Part shown: piece by piece, positions 55,437-64,000 of the stretch | Position numbering within the stretch: position 1 is the stretch's first letter | Layout of the letters: each line of letters begins with the position of its first letter | NCBI RefSeq assembly: GCF_003589925.1 | Contig: NZ_CP032382.1 | Span: forward strand, 6,882,001-6,946,000 | Length of the DNA stretch: 64,000 bases | Source of the DNA: Chryseolinea soli | Lineage (GTDB): Bacteria; Bacteroidota; Bacteroidia; Cytophagales; Cyclobacteriaceae | Direction: 5' to 3' | Notes under the pieces: generated by a model | Database searches by the model: none | Told to the model about the DNA's origin: nothing | Seen by the model: the letters and a program-made list of their open reading frames with translations, nothing else | Position numbers and translations under genes: made by a program

Positions 55437-55841
55437 ATGATTTTTGACAAGAAAGCAGAATTAAACGTTCTGATCAACCTCGCCGCCAGCGATAGCAACG
55501 TGGCCTCGCGCGAATCCAAACTGATCCATACCATCGGCAAAGCCAACGGCATCAGCAAAGAAGAAGTGGACGCCATGCTGGCAAGCCCCAAACCCATTGG
55601 CAGTATTGATACGTTAACCAACGATGAGAAGTTCGAACATCTCTACTACCTCATCCAACTCATGAAAATGGACGGACAGGTATTCCGCAGCGAGATCGTT
55701 TTCTGCGAACACATCGCCGAAAAACTCGGCTTCAAGAAAGGCGTGGTAGCCGAAGTTTCCCAACACGTTTACAGCGACCCGACCATCACCGCCGACCGCG
55801 ATATGGTGAAGACGAAAGCCATGAAATTTTTGAAAGTATAA
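55437..55841 (+). CDS. TerB-like helical protein
   Basis: The product is 134 aa from ATG 55437. An all-helical chain with paired acidic motifs at matching places in each half (LAASDSNVASRESKLIHTIG; LMKMDGQVFRSEIVFCEHIA) resembles the TerB/DjlA-N fold, which binds metal ions and occurs in stress and tellurite-linked proteins. A TAACATTTG promoter box lies about 25 nt upstream and overlaps an in-frame TTG at 55410, which is therefore not the start. It is a single gene closed by a clear terminator. Its role is unknown. Confidence 0.75.
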   Translation: MIFDKKAELNVLINLAASDSNVASRESKLIHTIGKANGISKEEVDAMLASPKPIGSIDTLTNDEKFEHLYYLIQLMKMDGQVFRSEIVFCEHIAEKLGFKKGVVAEVSQHVYSDPTITADRDMVKTKAMKFLKV

Positions 55842-55862
55842 TTCGCTTTTACATAAGACATG

Positions 55863-55892
55863 AAAAAGGAAGGTTAACGCCTTCCTTTTTTT
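55863..55892. terminator. Strong bidirectional terminator after the TerB-like gene
   Basis: AAAAAGGAAGG/CCTTCCTTTTT with loop TTAACG and a run of seven T. It serves the plus-strand gene ending at 55841 and probably the minus-strand amidohydrolase ending at 55959. Confidence 0.85.
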
Positions 55893-55958
55893 ATGGCTGT
55901 TCTGCCGTCTTGGTTTCCTGGATTAGGTTATGCATTGATTTCGGGTAGCGACGGCTGT

Positions 55959-57668
55959 TTAAGGCTTCGCATACGCCACCTTCCCTCCCACGATCGTCAT
56001 CGCGATCTCTGTCTTCAAAAGATCATTCTCCGGGACGGTCATGATGTCCTGCGAAAAAACTGTAAAGTCCGCCAGCTTGCCTGGAGCAATGGAGCCTTTC
56101 ATGTTTTCCTGGAACGCACCATACGCCGCGTCGAGCGTGTAGGAACGCAAGGCCTGTTCACGCGTCATTTTCTCAGCGGGCTCATAGCCGCCTTCCGGCT
56201 CACCCTTCAATGTCTTGCGCGTGACGGAAGCATAAAAGCAAGCGATCGGATTGAGCGGCTCAACCGGTGCGTCGGTACCGTTCACGATCTTTGCGCCCGA
56301 CTTCAGCAGCGACTGCCACATGTAGGCTCCCTCCTTGATCCGCTTCTCCCCCAGCCGGTCGATGGCCCAGGGCCGGTCCGACGACATGTGGATGGCCTGC
56401 ATGGCAGCAATCACCCCAAGCTGGGCAAAGCGTGGTAAATCCTTTGGGTCGATGTGTTGGGCGTGTTCGATGCGGAAGCGATGGTCTTTCGCCTTCGCGG
56501 GATTTTCGGCAAAGGCTTTTTCATAACGGTCCAGCACTTCGCGGTTGGCCCGGTCGCCGATGGCGTGGGAGCACACCTGGAAGCCGGCCTGTAGCGCGAT
56601 CTGCGAGGTCTTCAACACGGTGTCCATAGACAACGTAGCCATCCCCGAAAAATCGGGGCGGTCGGTGTAGGGTGCCAGCAGCCATGCGCCACGCGAACCC
56701 AGCGCCCCATCGCAGTGCAACTTGATGGACCGTATGGTGAGCCAACCGGTCGTGTCGATCTCCGGACCTTTTTTTATCCACTCATAGATCAGGTTACGGT
56801 CGGGACCTTCGATCATCGCATAGAGACGCACGCTCAGCTTTCCCTCGTTTTTGAATTGGTGAAACAGCTCCAGGCTCTCGCGCGACGCGCCGGCATCGTG
56901 AAAGCCCGTGAGGCCGTTGCGCAGACAGGCTTTCAAGGCCAGGTCCAGGGCTCGCGCGTCGGTCTCGCGGTTGGCGGCGGGGAAGTGGTCGGTGATGAGG
57001 GATTGGGCGCGTTCGCTGAACAAGCCCGTGGGGTTGCCCATTTCGTCGCGCAAGATCTCGCCGCCTTCGTTTTGTTCTTTCTTCAGTTTCTCGACCGAAA
57101 GCTGGTTCACGCCGGCGATCTCCATGGCCTTGGCGTTGGCAAACCCCGCGTGGCCACTGGCATGCTGGAGAAACACGGGGTTGTTGGGCGACACCGCGCT
57201 AAGGGCCTGGTGCAGGGGAAAACCTTTCACCATTTTTCCGGGCTTCACCTCCCATTTGTCCTGGTGCCATCCACGGCCCACGATCCATTGACCCGGCTGC
57301 GCTTTGCTGACGGCGTCCTTCACGCGGGCCACGATCTCGTCAAAGCTTTTCACATCCATCAGGTCGAGGTTCAACTCGTTGTAACCCACGCCCATAATGT
57401 GCCCGTGGCCTTCGATGAAGCCCGGGGTGAGGGTCTTGCCTTCGAGGTTGATAACCGTTGTCTTCTCGCCGATGCGTTCGCGCGCCTCTTTTTCCGTCCC
57501 TGCAAAAACGATCCTGTCGCCCGTCACCGCCACGGCTTCTACCTGGGGATGAGCGTCTTCCATCGTATAGATCTTTCCGCCGAGGATCACGGTATCGGCC
57601 GGTGTTTGTTTTTTGCCACACGAAAAAGCGACGGCGGCAAGGACGAGGATGAAGAGTGAGTTCCGCAT
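55959..57668 (-). CDS. Amidohydrolase (YtcJ/amidohydrolase 3 type) lipoprotein
   Basis: The product is 569 aa with lipobox AFSC (Cys at 17), so membrane-anchored outside the cytoplasm. The metal-binding barrel shows GHGHIMG (His-x-His), LQHASGHAGF, IEHAQHIDPKDL, SHAIGDRAN and NGTDAPVEPLNP. The pattern and length fit the YtcJ-like branch of amidohydrolases, whose members act on amides, N-acyl compounds or cyclic ureas. Substrate unknown. Single-gene unit. Confidence 0.9.
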   Translation of the reverse strand: MRNSLFILVLAAVAFSCGKKQTPADTVILGGKIYTMEDAHPQVEAVAVTGDRIVFAGTEKEARERIGEKTTVINLEGKTLTPGFIEGHGHIMGVGYNELNLDLMDVKSFDEIVARVKDAVSKAQPGQWIVGRGWHQDKWEVKPGKMVKGFPLHQALSAVSPNNPVFLQHASGHAGFANAKAMEIAGVNQLSVEKLKKEQNEGGEILRDEMGNPTGLFSERAQSLITDHFPAANRETDARALDLALKACLRNGLTGFHDAGASRESLELFHQFKNEGKLSVRLYAMIEGPDRNLIYEWIKKGPEIDTTGWLTIRSIKLHCDGALGSRGAWLLAPYTDRPDFSGMATLSMDTVLKTSQIALQAGFQVCSHAIGDRANREVLDRYEKAFAENPAKAKDHRFRIEHAQHIDPKDLPRFAQLGVIAAMQAIHMSSDRPWAIDRLGEKRIKEGAYMWQSLLKSGAKIVNGTDAPVEPLNPIACFYASVTRKTLKGEPEGGYEPAEKMTREQALRSYTLDAAYGAFQENMKGSIAPGKLADFTVFSQDIMTVPENDLLKTEIAMTIVGGKVAYAKP

Positions 57669-57829
57669 AGTGCGTTAGGTTTCAGTTTAGGTTGAGACGC
57701 TGGCGCGTTTCACGCCAAGGTTAAGCAGAATTTATGGCAGAAGTAAATGCTTCTTATCTTGCCGGACAAATTCCGGGATCAAAATTTCAAAGGGCCGATC
57801 CCGGGATCAACGTTTTAAAAACTAAACTT

Positions 57830-58552
57830 ATGAAACTTCTGCGGGGACTGTCTTTCCTTTTTGTGCTGGCGTGTTCAACGGTGCAGGCACAACAATTCGG
57901 GCTATCGTTCTCTTACTTCATTCCCAAGAACGGTTATTTCTCCACGCCCATCAGCCCATTCTCCATCCGGGGCCTGGGCTTTGACATCAACCGGTTCCTG
58001 GCCATCGAAACGGGTGGGTCGCTCTATCGCATGTCGGGCCTCGGCGTGAAAGACCTTCCCTTCGAAACCAAAGACGCCATCGTGGGACCGAACTTTACCG
58101 TGCTCGTGCCTGTAGAGCTGGTGATCCAACTAAAAGGTTCGCGCGTCGAGTTCGACATCAAAGGTGGCGCGTTCGGCTTCTACGGCTTCAGTCAAAAAAT
58201 CAACTACGGCAACCTGGACCGGGCTATACGCAAAGACATGAACTGGCAAGTCGTGAACAGCGACTTCAGCTTCAAAAATAAACCGGGCTGGGGTTATCAC
58301 GCCGGTGCAGAGCTGACGGTCTATGTTACCCAACAAGTGGGCGTATCCTTGGAAACCAACTACCTGATGGGCCAGTCAAAATTCCCGATGACCGGAAGCT
58401 TCACCGGTGGCAATACTACGTTGGAGACTCGCCAAGTTTCTTATAATGACGCGAAGATCGATTTGACAGGGTTGGAGTTTTCGATTGGGCTGATCTTTGA
58501 TTCGGGGCAAGGGAAAGCAGGGCCGCCGAAGAAAAAACGGAGACGGCGGTAG
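57830..58552 (+). CDS. Secreted beta-barrel-like protein
   Basis: The product is 240 aa from ATG 57830, which gives a clear signal peptide (LSFLFVLACSTVQAQ). The mature chain has alternating strands (FGLSFSYFIPKNGYFS, IETGGSLYRM, VEFDIKGGAFGFYGFS, GWGYHAGAELTVYVTQQVGV, LEFSIGLIFDSG) as in small outer-membrane barrels, although it ends in a basic tail (PPKKKRRRR) rather than an aromatic residue. A duplicated CCGGGATCAA lies just upstream of the start. Function unknown. Confidence 0.65.
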   Translation: MKLLRGLSFLFVLACSTVQAQQFGLSFSYFIPKNGYFSTPISPFSIRGLGFDINRFLAIETGGSLYRMSGLGVKDLPFETKDAIVGPNFTVLVPVELVIQLKGSRVEFDIKGGAFGFYGFSQKINYGNLDRAIRKDMNWQVVNSDFSFKNKPGWGYHAGAELTVYVTQQVGVSLETNYLMGQSKFPMTGSFTGGNTTLETRQVSYNDAKIDLTGLEFSIGLIFDSGQGKAGPPKKKRRRR

Positions 58553-58585
58553 CTTCACCGCAGAGACCAAAGGCGCAAAGGAGGA
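58553..58585 (+). repeat. Short intergenic repeat of the 'accgcagag' type
   Basis: TTCACCGCAGAGACCAAAGG, followed by CGCAAAGGAGG, resembles a short repeat seen in many bacterial intergenic regions. Only one copy is seen here. Confidence 0.3.
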
Positions 58586-58741
58586 AATACTTACCAACTC
58601 GCGAAAGATCGGGGTAGACTACAATCCTTGGATAATCGTATGAATGATCCTAATTTAGAGGAGGAGCAATAGGCCAATGTTGGCGCCTATCGATTAAAGT
58701 ATACCACCATAAAATCACCAGGCGTTGGCCGTAATTTTTTT

Positions 58742-59488
58742 ATGAAAAGGTTGTTTACATATCTAGCTCTGTTTTTCTCAAGTGCATCATTGGTGGCCCA
58801 AAGTAATAGTTGTCTAAAAAAAACTAAGGCGCTTGAAATTGCCTATCAATCTAAATCAGTCAAACTCTTGACTGATTTCCTGGAAGATTGGCACAAAGCT
58901 TCCATACAACAATTAAAAGCGCCACAAAAAAAGGATTCGCTCACAGAAATCATTTACTCAATTCACCGAGGGCTGTTTGATCCGTTTGACTATACAAAAT
59001 TTGGATGGGTCGAGTGGGGGAATCGAACGTGGTTCACCGGGTCAAGATTTATTCTGATACAGGATATGATCCCATATGCGACCCGTTGTGACATTGACAT
59101 TGACTCTCTAAGTAACCATTTGGACTATGTTTACACCGACACTGTTTTTAACTTTCAACCGGATATTAAATTTGAAGGTGTGAAAACCTTGCTCATGCTG
59201 GATCAATATAAATGCGTTGCAAAAAATTTCATCCAAGTAAATACCTTTGAGAAAGAAATAGAGTATTATGAAAAGAAGAACTTTTTAGATACTCTCCTTA
59301 AAACTACCATGGATAGGGATTGGAGTGCCATTTTGACTCAACCTACGGTAATAGGAATAGTGCTTTGCAATAATCGGCTCGCAATAGTTGACTATCAAAT
59401 AGCAAGCACAGGCATGCGTTCCCTGATGAAGCTAGAAAACGGGCAGTGGACGATAAAAGAATCAATTGAACTATGGATAGCCGACTAA
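58742..59488 (+). CDS. Secreted protein of unknown function, AT-rich
   Basis: The product is 248 aa with signal peptide (LALFFSSASLVAQ). No domain is recognised. Visible features are a Trp-rich stretch (FGWVEWGNRTWFTGSRFILI) and a terminal beta strand pattern (LAIVDYQIASTGMRSLM). Codons are clearly AT-richer than in the flanking genes, which suggests recent acquisition or relaxed constraint. Its last 16 bases overlap the start of the next gene in another frame, so the two are translated from one transcript. Confidence 0.7.
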   Translation: MKRLFTYLALFFSSASLVAQSNSCLKKTKALEIAYQSKSVKLLTDFLEDWHKASIQQLKAPQKKDSLTEIIYSIHRGLFDPFDYTKFGWVEWGNRTWFTGSRFILIQDMIPYATRCDIDIDSLSNHLDYVYTDTVFNFQPDIKFEGVKTLLMLDQYKCVAKNFIQVNTFEKEIEYYEKKNFLDTLLKTTMDRDWSAILTQPTVIGIVLCNNRLAIVDYQIASTGMRSLMKLENGQWTIKESIELWIAD

Positions 59489-60297
59489 AAAACACCCTCC
59501 TCCTGGCCTTTCTTTTGGCATGCTTTCCCTCCGTCGCGCAAAAGCAACTGCAGCTTACCATTCTCACATTCTCGGGCGATGTTACCATCGGCGGACAGCC
59601 CGTAGCGGCCGGACAGTTGGTATACGACGACAGCAAAAATCTTCTTATCAGAGGAAAAGAAAGTTACGCCAACATCCTGATGGAAACCGGCTACGCCCGA
59701 AAGCTGGGAAGCGGAAGTTATTCGCCCATGTCTTTGAACAGCGTATCGGCGAGTGCAAAACCGCAGTCTTTCCACGCAGCGGATTATGAACCCATTGTCG
59801 TCCTCACGGCCCCGAGAACATCGACCCCGCACACGACGGTCTTTGGCGACTCTGTTTTCCTGCTGTGGGAAGGAGCCTATTCGCGCAAGCCCCTGCCCCC
59901 CTGCACGGTTTCGCTACTCAGCATGTTCGATGATCACCTCCTGGACACCACCTCGCAGAGTTCATTTTGCGCACTGCGTGTGGCCCCGTTTTTCCTTCAG
60001 GAAAAGGCCATCGTTATTCAGGTGAAATCAGGTCAGGCTCGATCATCGATGCATGTGGCGGCAAAAATGGATGAGGAGATGCGTCTGCGCATTCAAAACG
60101 ATTTGCAAACCCTCGTAGCCAATACCGGGACCCAGCGCGCCATCGCCCGCCTCGCCATCTTTGAGATCAACGAACTCATTTACGATGTAACCTATGGTCT
60201 CTACAAACTCCGGATGGCAGAGAAAGCGGCAGGGGTGCCGATCGTTAGCTACTACTACCAACGACTGTTGAAAAAATACGGCATGGACACGCTATGA
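59473..60297 (+). CDS. Secreted protein with FecR-like N-terminal strand pattern
   Basis: The product is 274 aa with a signal peptide (LLLAFLLACFPSVAQ). The first part (about 25-70, LTFSGDVTIGGQPVAAGQLV, LLIRGKESYANILMETGYA) resembles FecR-type beta domains. The rest is unclassified. The ATG is embedded in the end of the preceding gene. It also overlaps the convergent NHL gene by six bases at the stop. Function unknown. Confidence 0.65.
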   Translation: MDSRLKNTLLLAFLLACFPSVAQKQLQLTILTFSGDVTIGGQPVAAGQLVYDDSKNLLIRGKESYANILMETGYARKLGSGSYSPMSLNSVSASAKPQSFHAADYEPIVVLTAPRTSTPHTTVFGDSVFLLWEGAYSRKPLPPCTVSLLSMFDDHLLDTTSQSSFCALRVAPFFLQEKAIVIQVKSGQARSSMHVAAKMDEEMRLRIQNDLQTLVANTGTQRAIARLAIFEINELIYDVTYGLYKLRMAEKAAGVPIVSYYYQRLLKKYGMDTL

Positions 60298-61311
60298 TGC
60301 GTGATTCAACTTATACGGATACACCTTTCCCGACGCCCACTGTGCCACATACAAGTTGCCATCTCTATCCACACATACATCGTGGGGATGGACAAATAAT
60401 TTTTCCGCTTGCGCCATGGGCTGCAATTTTCCATCCGCATACACGGGCGGTGTTCCCCCAATGTTAGAGATCACTTTGTTGTTCTTGTCCAGGATCGTGA
60501 CAAAGCCGGTTCCCTCTGCGCCGAGGTCGGGTGAGCGAAGTACGGCGGCAAAGAGATGATCGCCTTTGATCACGGGGCGACATACACAAGCTCCAGGCAA
60601 TGCAATGATCTCGATCAATTCTCCTTCCATCGAAAACCGTTTGAAACAATTGCGCGTGCGATCGGTCACTAACAGCGTGGGATTGCCTTTGCGTTTGTCG
60701 ATCACGATGCCGTGGGCGTTGTCGAGTTTAGCATCGCCTTCTCCCCTGCCGCCAAAATAGTGTTTCAGTTTTCCTGTGGAATCATAATGTAAAATGTATT
60801 GGGCGCCATAGCCGTCGGCGATGTAGAAGTCGCCGTTGTCGGCAACAGCCACTTCGGTGGGGACGAATTGTTCGGCTTTGGGATAAAGGTTGTCTTCCTG
60901 GGGTGGGTCGATGGTGAGGAGCAGCTCTCCTTTCAGACTGGCTTTGTAGACCTGGTGCTTCACGGTGTCGGTGATGAAAAGGGTGTCGCCGGCGAGCGTG
61001 AGGCCGTGGCCGCCGGGGAATTCATGTCCCCAGGTTTGCAAGAGCTTGCCCGAGGTGTTGAAGACCATGATGTTGTTTTTGGTTTCGTTGGTGAGCAGCA
61101 GGATGTTTCCGGAAGCGTCCTGCACCATTTCGTGGCAATCGTTCACGGGATTTTTCAGCGGATCGGCTTTACTCCACTGGGTGTCCAGCGTGAACTTCAT
61201 GTTGCCTTGGCCATAGACGGGGCCGGCTTTGCGGGCCAGCAGATCGGTGGTGATGGTGAGCGTTGCTATGGAGGCGAGGCTGGCGCGTTGGATAAAGGCT
61301 CTTCGTTTCAT
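60292..61311 (-). CDS. NHL-repeat beta-propeller protein with Tat-like signal
   Basis: The product is 339 aa. The signal (MKRRAFIQRASLASIATL) has a twin-arginine pattern. About six NHL blades follow (NDCHEMVQDASGNILLLTN, HGLTLAGDTLFITDTVKHQV, PTEVAVADNGDFYIADGYG, NAHGIVIDKRKGNPTLLVTD, HPHDVCVDRDGNLYVAQWAS). His-containing blade starts and the CVC pair recall peptidyl-alpha-hydroxyglycine lyase-like propellers, whose metal sites use such histidines. It might equally be a 6-bladed lactonase. Substrate unknown. Confidence 0.75.
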   Translation of the reverse strand: MKRRAFIQRASLASIATLTITTDLLARKAGPVYGQGNMKFTLDTQWSKADPLKNPVNDCHEMVQDASGNILLLTNETKNNIMVFNTSGKLLQTWGHEFPGGHGLTLAGDTLFITDTVKHQVYKASLKGELLLTIDPPQEDNLYPKAEQFVPTEVAVADNGDFYIADGYGAQYILHYDSTGKLKHYFGGRGEGDAKLDNAHGIVIDKRKGNPTLLVTDRTRNCFKRFSMEGELIEIIALPGACVCRPVIKGDHLFAAVLRSPDLGAEGTGFVTILDKNNKVISNIGGTPPVYADGKLQPMAQAEKLFVHPHDVCVDRDGNLYVAQWASGKVYPYKLNHAS

Positions 61312-61355
61312 AGGGTTGTAGTTTAGAAATGTTAGCGACAGTTGATGATCATTTT

Positions 61356-61646
61356 TTATCCCTGCAGGCTTTCGGCGCCCATAGGTTTGACGGAGGTGAG
61401 CAGGTAGCGGTTGAGCGGGAAGCTCACTTCCAATAGAACTTTCAGGTGGTTATCCAGGGCATCCGTTACGATGGCCATATCGGTGCGGGAGAGGATGTAG
61501 GGATGGGGCTCTACAAAGCCGGGCATGGTCTGGAAGGATTCCCAGTGGATGGCGAGCGTGTCGCCCTCCTGGAGGCGCTCCAGTTCCTGCGGGGGTAATT
61601 CTACATAGGTGGTGCAGGAAGAGAGGTTGATTTGGTGCGTTTCCAT
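61356..61646 (-). CDS. Small protein of unknown function
   Basis: The product is 96 aa with no signal peptide. Strands and helices alternate (TTYVELPPQELERLQEGD, LAIHWESFQTMPGFVEPHP, MAIVTDALDNHLKVLLEVSF). No family recognised. It lies 44 bp upstream of the NHL gene on the same strand, so they may form a unit. Confidence 0.55.
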   Translation of the reverse strand: METHQINLSSCTTYVELPPQELERLQEGDTLAIHWESFQTMPGFVEPHPYILSRTDMAIVTDALDNHLKVLLEVSFPLNRYLLTSVKPMGAESLQG

Positions 61647-61717
61647 TGGTGTAGCGATTTACTTCTGGGTTAAGGGGGCGAAGTAAAGCTACTGATTTTT
61701 TTAAAAATACATTTTAT

Positions 61718-61765
61718 CCCTCCTTCGCTAAAGCTACGCCCTCCTTTACTAAAACTTCGACGGTC
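61718..61765. repeat. Second copy of the CTTCGCTAAAGCTACG element
   Basis: TCCTTCGCTAAAGCTACG is followed by a diverged unit CTCCTTTACTAAAACTTCGA. It is related to 42896-42945. Confidence 0.65.
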
Positions 61766-61808
61766 ACGTCTTTTCTTGTTGCGTTGCCCTTGGTGGGTTA
61801 AAAAGGGA

Positions 61809-64000
61809 TTACGGTTTTAGAATGAGCACTGACGATGTGTTGTTGAGCCATTCGCTGTGGGATTCCATGAGTTTTTTCCAGCTTTCGAGGCTGAGGATGA
61901 CCAGCTCTTGTTGGGCGAGGAAGGCTTTGTCGATGGATTTGTCTTGTAAAAGGCGGATGTGTTGGGGGGCGTTTTGTTCGATGGCGCGGATGGACTCGCG
62001 GATCTCGGCGTCGTGTTTTGCGACATCGTTTAGATTGAGGATGGTGATTTGAGCCTCGGCGTTGTTGATGAGGCGCTGGGCATAGCCGATCAGAAATTTG
62101 TCGCGGGGCTCCAGCAGGGGGATGAAGACGCGGTCGATTTTTTCGAGTTCTTTATCGATGAGGATGCCTACGGGCACATGGCTTCGGTTTAGGATGGACC
62201 GCGTTCGTTCATCGAACGAGGAGCTGTCGAACAGTTTTTCCTTTCCGGTAACCGTGCTCAGGAGGCGGTTGGGGTTGATGATGCGGGTGGTGAAGCCCAG
62301 CACCTTGCCCAACAGGCTGCCTTCAAAAATGGATTGGCCCACCCCCACCAACAACAGGTCGTAGTCGCCGCGGTTGGCCACTTCCGCGATCTCTGCGTCA
62401 ATGTCGTTGGTGGGTTTAAACAAGGTGGTTATTTTTTGTTGAAGCCGGTGTGACTCTTCCACGACGGGCGAGAAGCTCTCCTTCTCATATTCCTCGACAT
62501 TGTATTGATTCAATTCATTGCTCGGTGACAAGTGCATAGCCGTGATGGCCGCGTTGCCGTTGAGTTTGCGCGTCAGGCTATTGGCCAGCCGCAGCAGCGA
62601 CCGTCCCCGCTCAGGGTTGCCAAACGATACCAGGATCTTGAACTTGCTGATCTGGCTCACCTCGGCATCCACCACGGCGGTCTTCGACTTGAAGAGGAAG
62701 TTGATGATGTCCAAGGCAGGCCCGGTCATGCCGGTGGTCACTAGCGCCATGATCACCATCATGGCAAACACCTGGGGCGTGAGCACACCGAGGTCGTAGC
62801 CGATGTTCAGTACGATGAGCTCCATCAGGCCGCGGGTGTTCATGAGGGCGCCAATGGCGAGGCTGTCTTTCCAGCTTTGTCCCACGAATTTTGCAGCTAA
62901 CGCGCTGCCAAAGAATTTGCCGGTAACGGCCACCAGGATAATAACACCCGTGATCATCCACAGATACGGATCGTTCAACAACCCGATCTGTGTTCGCAAT
63001 CCTGTAAAGACAAAGAACAAAGGAAGCAGCAGCACGACGGCGACGTCGTCCACTTTTTCGATGAAGATGTTTCTGAATTTCATGTTCTCGGGCATCACCG
63101 CGCCGGCCATAAATGCTCCGAACAGGGCGTGAATACCAATCACCTCCGTGGCGTAAGAAGAAATCACCAGGATGAGAAAGAAAATAGCGACCACCGGTTT
63201 GCTCAGGTTCTCGCGTGAAGCATGCAGATCGCCCACGCGTTTCAGGAACGGGCGGATCACGTTCAGCATCACCACCACATAGCCGATGGACAGCCCCATG
63301 ATATACAGGGCGCTGACAAACGATCCCGCTTTCACAATGGCAATGACCGCTGCCAGAATGCACCATGCCGTGATGTCATCGGCTGCCGCACAGGTGATCA
63401 CCACGGTGCCCAGACGTGTTTTCTGAATGCCCCGCTCCTGCACAATGCGCGCCAAAACCGGAAAGGCCGTAACACTCATCGAGATGCCTATAAATAAAGC
63501 GAAGGAAGAAAACTGGATGCCCTCGGGCGCAAATGACTCGTAAATAAAATACGCCAACCCCATCCCCAGCGCAAACGGGATAATGATGCTGGCATGACTC
63601 ACCACCACCGCCTCGTGCGCTTTGTTGCGCAGCACCTTCAGGTCAAGCTCCATCCCCACCACAAACATGAACAGGATCAGCCCAATCTGACTCAGGAACT
63701 GGATGTTGCCCATCGATTCCTTCGGAAACAACGCCGCCGAGAATTCGGGAAAGTACATTCCCAGTAATGAAGGCCCCAGCACAATTCCGGCGATGATCTC
63801 GCCCACCACCGAAGGCTGCCCGATCTTGTTGCATATCCATCCGAATAAGCGAGCAAACAGGATAATGGTCACGATCTGGCCCAGCAACACCGCCAGCGGA
63901 TGGTGCAGGCTGTGGCTCAACGCGGTGACAAATTCAGCCCAGGGATTGCTCTCCGCAGCACGCACCACGATATTTCTTCCCACCTCCTGCTGCTCTCCCA
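61809..64000 (-). CDS. CPA2 family potassium/proton antiporter with universal stress-like C-terminus, N-terminus off the right edge
   Basis: At least 730 codons. The frame is open to the right edge past a GTG at 63983, and homologues carry an extra N-terminal segment there, so the start is outside the window. About twelve spans form the Na+/H+ exchanger domain (GQPSVVGEIIAGIVLGPSLL, LFMFVVGMELDLKVL, TCAAADDITAWCILA, GIHALFGAFMAGAVMPE, ALMNTRGLMELIVLNIGYDL). The last 250 residues are a universal-stress-like cytoplasmic region (YDLLLVGVG, VPVGILIDKELEKIDRVFI). No TrkA-N domain is seen. It exchanges a monovalent cation for protons. Confidence 0.9.
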   Translation of the reverse strand, partial: GEQQEVGRNIVVRAAESNPWAEFVTALSHSLHHPLAVLLGQIVTIILFARLFGWICNKIGQPSVVGEIIAGIVLGPSLLGMYFPEFSAALFPKESMGNIQFLSQIGLILFMFVVGMELDLKVLRNKAHEAVVVSHASIIIPFALGMGLAYFIYESFAPEGIQFSSFALFIGISMSVTAFPVLARIVQERGIQKTRLGTVVITCAAADDITAWCILAAVIAIVKAGSFVSALYIMGLSIGYVVVMLNVIRPFLKRVGDLHASRENLSKPVVAIFFLILVISSYATEVIGIHALFGAFMAGAVMPENMKFRNIFIEKVDDVAVVLLLPLFFVFTGLRTQIGLLNDPYLWMITGVIILVAVTGKFFGSALAAKFVGQSWKDSLAIGALMNTRGLMELIVLNIGYDLGVLTPQVFAMMVIMALVTTGMTGPALDIINFLFKSKTAVVDAEVSQISKFKILVSFGNPERGRSLLRLANSLTRKLNGNAAITAMHLSPSNELNQYNVEEYEKESFSPVVEESHRLQQKITTLFKPTNDIDAEIAEVANRGDYDLLLVGVGQSIFEGSLLGKVLGFTTRIINPNRLLSTVTGKEKLFDSSSFDERTRSILNRSHVPVGILIDKELEKIDRVFIPLLEPRDKFLIGYAQRLINNAEAQITILNLNDVAKHDAEIRESIRAIEQNAPQHIRLLQDKSIDKAFLAQQELVILSLESWKKLMESHSEWLNNTSSVLILKP

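Noticed and set aside
57734..57829. Longer start for the barrel-like protein
   Set aside because: The signal peptide begins at ATG 57830; the upstream part covers duplicated CCGGGATCAA motifs.

Overview
The window looks like chromosomal DNA from a member of the Bacteroidota, most likely order Cytophagales (inference). Three things point there: DUF6443/RHS proteins with SprB repeats, a type III glutamine synthetase, and promoters matching the Bacteroidota -7 consensus TAnnTTTG placed 20-30 nt before ATG starts. Many products are lipoproteins or secreted proteins. I see no rRNA, tRNA, CRISPR array, insertion sequence or prophage. The gene at each end is cut by the window edge.

Layout. 1-12136 (minus): a three-gene RHS cluster, namely a 1266-aa RHS-type secreted protein, a 543-aa Ig-like plus DUF6443 protein, and a giant RHS protein of at least 2227 codons that leaves the window at its C-terminal, normally toxic, tip. 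12137-17099: a non-coding stretch, a DctA-like dicarboxylate transporter, a D-apionate lactonase-like protein and a small TPR membrane protein. 17542-27805: a 2055-aa alpha-2-macroglobulin, a lipoprotein, a GAF/PAS sensor with no visible output domain, and a small unknown. 27842-32957: a fused trehalose synthase/maltokinase overlapping a lipid kinase gene, then surE. 33119-36731: small secreted proteins, two tandem paralogous lipoproteins, a 502-aa unknown lipoprotein and a small HTH protein at the head of the group. 37104-42881: a FabH-like ketoacyl synthase, a small conserved protein, a GntP-family permease, and an operon of RidA, a D-serine dehydratase/D-threonine aldolase-like enzyme and an M19 dipeptidase. 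43010-50178: M16, S41 and M28 peptidases and an alpha/beta hydrolase. 50306-55841: type III glutamine synthetase, a lipoprotein, a sterol desaturase-like hydroxylase, a DUF2807 beta-helix protein and a TerB-like protein. 55959-64000: an amidohydrolase, a barrel-like protein, unknown secreted proteins, an NHL beta-propeller, a small unknown and a CPA2 antiporter cut at its N-terminus.

How the genes work together. The clearest functional set is permease, RidA, fold-type III PLP enzyme and dipeptidase, which reads as uptake and breakdown of D-amino acids or peptides. The RHS cluster reads as a polymorphic surface or secreted system in which the usual DUF6443-RHS polypeptide is split over two genes, with lectin-like and SprB modules at the split. 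A dispersed repeat built on CAGTAGCCAGTAGTCAGTAG lies in four intergenic regions, and strong hairpins separate most transcription units.

Starts were chosen from signal peptides, protein families and promoter boxes. Several in-frame TTG starts further upstream were rejected because they fall in or next to a promoter box.
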